Origin: Phycisphaerales bacterium
GTDB taxonomy: Bacteria > Planctomycetota > Phycisphaerae > SM23-33
Length of the DNA stretch: 8,112 nucleotides
Assembly: GCA_003485185.1 (NCBI GenBank)
Contig: DNAS01000032.1
Span: 14,082 to 22,193 of the forward strand
Direction of reading: 5' to 3'
Under the pieces are notes generated by a model. The model did not search any database. It was not told the DNA's origin and worked only from the letters and a program-made list of their open reading frames with translations. Shown here in pieces: positions 6,627-8,112 of this stretch. Every line of letters starts with the position of its first letter. Positions within the stretch are counted from its first letter, which is position 1. A program made the translations under genes and the position numbers.

Positions 6627-7712
6627 TCACGCCGCCTTGTCGGCGCCCAGGGACAATCCCACCGCCACCGCCCAGGCGGGTTGGGGCTCGCGCCGGTCCA
6701 GTCCGATGACCATTCCGGCGCCCTCGAGGCGCCGCACCCGGACCAGCGGGTCGCCGATCTGGGCGGGCAGGTTCAGTCGCTGGGCGATCGTCTGGCAGAG
6801 GCGCTTGTCGCTCGCCTGTCCGCCCACGAAAATCGTCCGCTCGATGCTCTGGTTGCGGAACACCGACTCGTAGTATTGCAGGCACTGCGTCAGTTCGTCG
6901 GTCAGCTTGCCCAGGGGCGCCTCCAGGAGGTGGTACAGCTCTTCCTCCGAGTCGCTGCCTTGGGCCTTGCCCAGGTCGCGCCGCAGCGCGCTGGCCTGCT
7001 CGAGGGGAATCTTCAGGCCCTTGGCCACCACGTCGTCGAACTGGTTTCCGGCGAGCTTGAGGTTGCGGGCGAAGACCACCCGGTTTCCCTGCGACAGCAC
7101 GACCTGCGTGCTGGCGGCGCCGAGATCGACGAAGAGGATGGTCCGGGCCGCATCGGCCGCCCGGCGGAACAGCCGACCGAAGCATTCCACCACCGCGAAC
7201 GCCTCGATGTTCACTCCGAGCACGTCCAGGCGCGCCTGCTGGGCCATTTCCAGGTACCCGTCGAGCGTCTTCCGCGAGCAGCAGACGGCGATGATCTCGT
7301 CTTTTTCCTGCCCGTCGCCGTAGGTGGACCCCGCCGCGATGTGGCGGATGATCGCGTCGGAACCCGCGAACGGCAGCTTGCCCTGCAATTCCGTGCGGAG
7401 CGCCTTGGCGATTTCCTGGGGAGGAAGTTTCGGCAGCTTGACGTGCTGGATGACGGTGGCCTCGGCCGGGAGCGACAGGATGCACTCGTTGCCCACGAAC
7501 GGATGCGACTTGAGATTTTCGCGGATCACCCCGGCCAGGAAGTCCATGCGAGCCTGCGGATTGTTCCTACGGTCGCGGGGGATCTCGCAGAGGGCGGCGG
7601 CCGTCATCGCCAGCCCGTCGTCGGCAACTCGCATCTGTGCCATCTTGACCGACGAGGATCCCAGGTCGACGCCGATGGGAAGATTTTTTGTTTTCGTCAA
7701 TTTAAGACGCAT
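6627..7712 (-). CDS. pilM: PilM actin-like cytoplasmic protein
   Basis: This is the first gene of the operon, encoding 361 residues. PilM is an FtsA/actin-fold cytoplasmic protein that binds nucleotide and the N-terminal peptide of PilN. The first phosphate-binding loop is visible (PIGVDLGSSSVKMAQM, 12-27), as is the second nucleotide motif ILFVDLGAASTQVVLSQG (192-209), which is followed by the family's AGNQFDDVV (221-229). Near the C-terminus TIFVGGQASDK (293-303) matches the adenosine-site segment. I chose the ATG at 7712 (MRLKLTKTKN) because PilM proteins begin directly before the first phosphate loop and are about this long. An in-frame ATG at 7775 would add 21 residues (MPPCALRAGS...) that have no family support and would lie in the riboswitch leader. 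The ribosome site is weak (CGGAcGG at 7722-7716). Expression is probably controlled by the cyclic-dinucleotide riboswitch just upstream. Confidence 0.94.
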   Translation of the reverse strand: MRLKLTKTKNLPIGVDLGSSSVKMAQMRVADDGLAMTAAALCEIPRDRRNNPQARMDFLAGVIRENLKSHPFVGNECILSLPAEATVIQHVKLPKLPPQEIAKALRTELQGKLPFAGSDAIIRHIAAGSTYGDGQEKDEIIAVCCSRKTLDGYLEMAQQARLDVLGVNIEAFAVVECFGRLFRRAADAARTILFVDLGAASTQVVLSQGNRVVFARNLKLAGNQFDDVVAKGLKIPLEQASALRRDLGKAQGSDSEEELYHLLEAPLGKLTDELTQCLQYYESVFRNQSIERTIFVGGQASDKRLCQTIAQRLNLPAQIGDPLVRVRRLEGAGMVIGLDRREPQPAWAVAVGLSLGADKAA

Positions 7713-7789
7713 GATCCGTCCGTTTCTGTGGAGTGGCGCAAGGGGGGAACCAGCGCGCAAGGCGCAGGGAGGCATGCCGGACCGTCTCC
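7713..7789 (-). promoter_or_regulatory. Riboswitch expression platform / pilM 5' leader
   Basis: This is the 77-base leader between the aptamer and the pilM start. No hairpin followed by a U tract is present, so an intrinsic terminator is unlikely. GUCCG at 7782-7778, just after the aptamer, is exactly complementary to CGGAC at 7722-7718, which overlaps the weak pilM ribosome site (CGGACGG, ending 3 bases before the ATG). Ligand-dependent masking of the ribosome site is therefore a reasonable model, but a 5-bp pairing is weak evidence. Small local hairpins are also possible (the GGCAUGCC palindrome at 7778-7771 and a GCGC-CUU-GCGC stem). The ATG inside GGCAUGCC (7775) is in frame with pilM but is not favoured as a start. 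Confidence 0.5.
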
Positions 7790-7863
7790 GCGGGCAGCGC
7801 GACTATCCTCTTGGGATTCAACGCTTTGCGTCCCAGCCTCGCGACTGGTTTGCCTTTTTCCGC
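7790..7863 (-). promoter_or_regulatory. GEMM-I (cyclic di-GMP-I) riboswitch aptamer in the pilM leader
   Basis: Read 5'-3' on the minus strand, the RNA shows the GEMM-I core. GGCAAACC (7854-7847) is followed by a perfect helix CCAGUC/GGCUGG (7848-7843 with 7838-7833) capped by a GCGA tetraloop of the GNRA class (7842-7839). GGGACGCAAAGC (7834-7823) completes the long helix. A second hairpin follows, with AUCC (7817-7814) pairing to GGAU (7808-7805) and a GC-rich base. GCUGCC (7798-7793) then leads into a short P1 formed by GCGG (7863-7860) and CCGC (7793-7790). The conserved GGCAAACC / GGGACGCAAAGC pair, the GNRA loop expected to dock into the second helix, and the UGCC closing the ligand pocket all match the family as I know it. 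The aptamer ends 77 bases before the pilM ATG. The ligand is expected to be cyclic di-GMP; a cyclic GMP-AMP preference is possible in this family. The P1 helix as drawn is short (4 bp), so the ends may shift by a few bases. Confidence 0.9.
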
Positions 7864-7867
7864 CACA

Positions 7868-7873
7868 ACTATA
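7868..7873 (-). promoter_or_regulatory. Candidate -10 element (TATAGT) of the pil operon promoter
   Basis: TATAGT on the minus strand matches the sigma-70 consensus TATAAT at five of six positions and lies 4 bases before the first base of the riboswitch P1. It would place transcription start close to the 5' edge of the aptamer, around 7864-7861, leaving little unused leader. No good -35 box is seen at the proper 16-18 base spacing; the best nearby hexamer, GTTACA, is only 12 bases away. The true promoter may lie elsewhere upstream or use an activator or alternative sigma factor. Confidence 0.3.
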
Positions 7874-8112
7874 GTCTGTCCGGAATGTAACGTACGATCC
7901 TCCACCGCCTTGGGCAAACTTCCCTGTCTCCGGTACACTCCACGATTGTCTTATCGGACCGTGGGGAAGAGAGATTGAGTAAGCAAATCGGGAGAAATGG
8001 GCGGCGGAAAGCGCCCGATCAGACCTTGGAGCGGCGGCCTGTCTACAATCAATTGGGAGGATTCGGCAAACAACCGAAGACTGCAAGAAAGTTAGCGTAA
8101 AAATTGACACTA
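7874..8112. other. Intergenic region upstream of the pil operon, no supported gene
   Basis: About 240 bases to the right edge contain no open frame with recognisable protein features on either strand. The codon pattern of the frames that cross it does not resemble the neighbouring genes, and the region is more AT-rich toward the right end. Two elements deserve mention at low confidence. A perfect TTGACA hexamer on the plus strand (8104-8109) could be the -35 box of a promoter firing rightward out of the window. TCCGATAA on the minus strand (7958-7951) resembles a flagellar-type sigma-28 -10 box but lacks a matching -35. A small hairpin (GGGCG/CGCCC, about 7999-8016) has no U tract and is not called a terminator. 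Confidence 0.5.

Noticed and set aside
5908..7485. N-terminal extension of the pilO frame to 7485
   Set aside because: The extension reads pilN and pilM out of frame as Pro/Arg/Gly-rich sequence. The ATG at 5907 has a good ribosome site and begins a proper PilO membrane helix.
7702..7938. A 78-residue minus-strand ORF resembling a Phd/YefM antitoxin, overlapping the pilM start by 11 bases
   Set aside because: Its antitoxin-like residues are the direct translation of the conserved GEMM-I aptamer bases, the RNA helices explain the sequence better, and no toxin gene is adjacent.
7951..7958. TCCGATAA on the minus strand as a sigma-28 (FliA-type) -10 element
   Set aside because: The -10 matches well but the position 15 bases upstream reads CAAT, not TAAA, and there is no flagellar gene in the window.
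7999..8016. GGGCG/CGCCC inverted repeat as a terminator
   Set aside because: The stem is short and neither strand has a following U tract.
8065..8071. GGCAAAC on the plus strand as a possible second GEMM-type aptamer
   Set aside because: It is not followed by the GNRA-capped helix or GGGACGCAAAGC, so only a 7-base chance match remains.
7697..8110. A 137-residue minus-strand ORF spanning the whole pilM leader
   Set aside because: The translation has no recognisable domain and crosses the aptamer in another frame. It is an open frame by chance in a non-coding leader.

Overview
The window is high-GC bacterial DNA. It carries one tightly packed operon for a type IV pilus / type II secretion-like machine, transcribed entirely from the minus strand (right to left). 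In order of transcription the genes are pilM (7712-6627), pilN (6617-5904), pilO (5907-5350), a pilP/gspC-like gene (5348-4680), pilB (4657-2861), pilT (2844-1783), pilC (1763-540), and a prepilin-like gene that starts at 520 and runs off the left edge. Gaps between genes run from a 4-base overlap to 22 bases, and nothing suggests an internal promoter or terminator, so one polycistronic transcript is likely. Two genes (pilB and pilT) use GTG starts. The organism cannot be named from this sequence. The base composition and a merged pilMNO-(P)-BTC-prepilin cluster without an adjacent secretin would fit a member of the PVC group (for example Planctomycetota) or a deltaproteobacterial-type lineage, but this is only a guess.

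The most important non-coding feature lies upstream of pilM. The RNA read from the minus strand at about 7863-7790 has the hallmarks of a GEMM-I (cyclic di-GMP-I) riboswitch aptamer: GGCAAACC, a helix capped by a GNRA tetraloop (GCGA), then GGGACGCAAAGC, a second hairpin, and a closing UGCC beside a short GC-rich P1 helix. The leader between the aptamer and the pilM start is 77 bases. It has no U-tract terminator, but it does contain a GUCCG element that could pair with CGGAC in the pilM ribosome-binding region, which suggests translational control. A TATAGT box lies directly upstream of the aptamer and is a candidate -10 element.

Together the genes encode the PilMNO(P) inner-membrane alignment platform, the platform protein PilC, the extension ATPase PilB, the retraction ATPase PilT and at least one prepilin-like subunit. 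The riboswitch would place assembly and retraction under second-messenger control at the RNA level. No secretin, prepilin peptidase or obvious major pilin gene is visible in the window. Small open frames across the riboswitch, one of which looks deceptively like a Phd-family antitoxin, are best read as translation of the aptamer itself and not as genes. The rightmost ~240 bases show no gene that can be supported.
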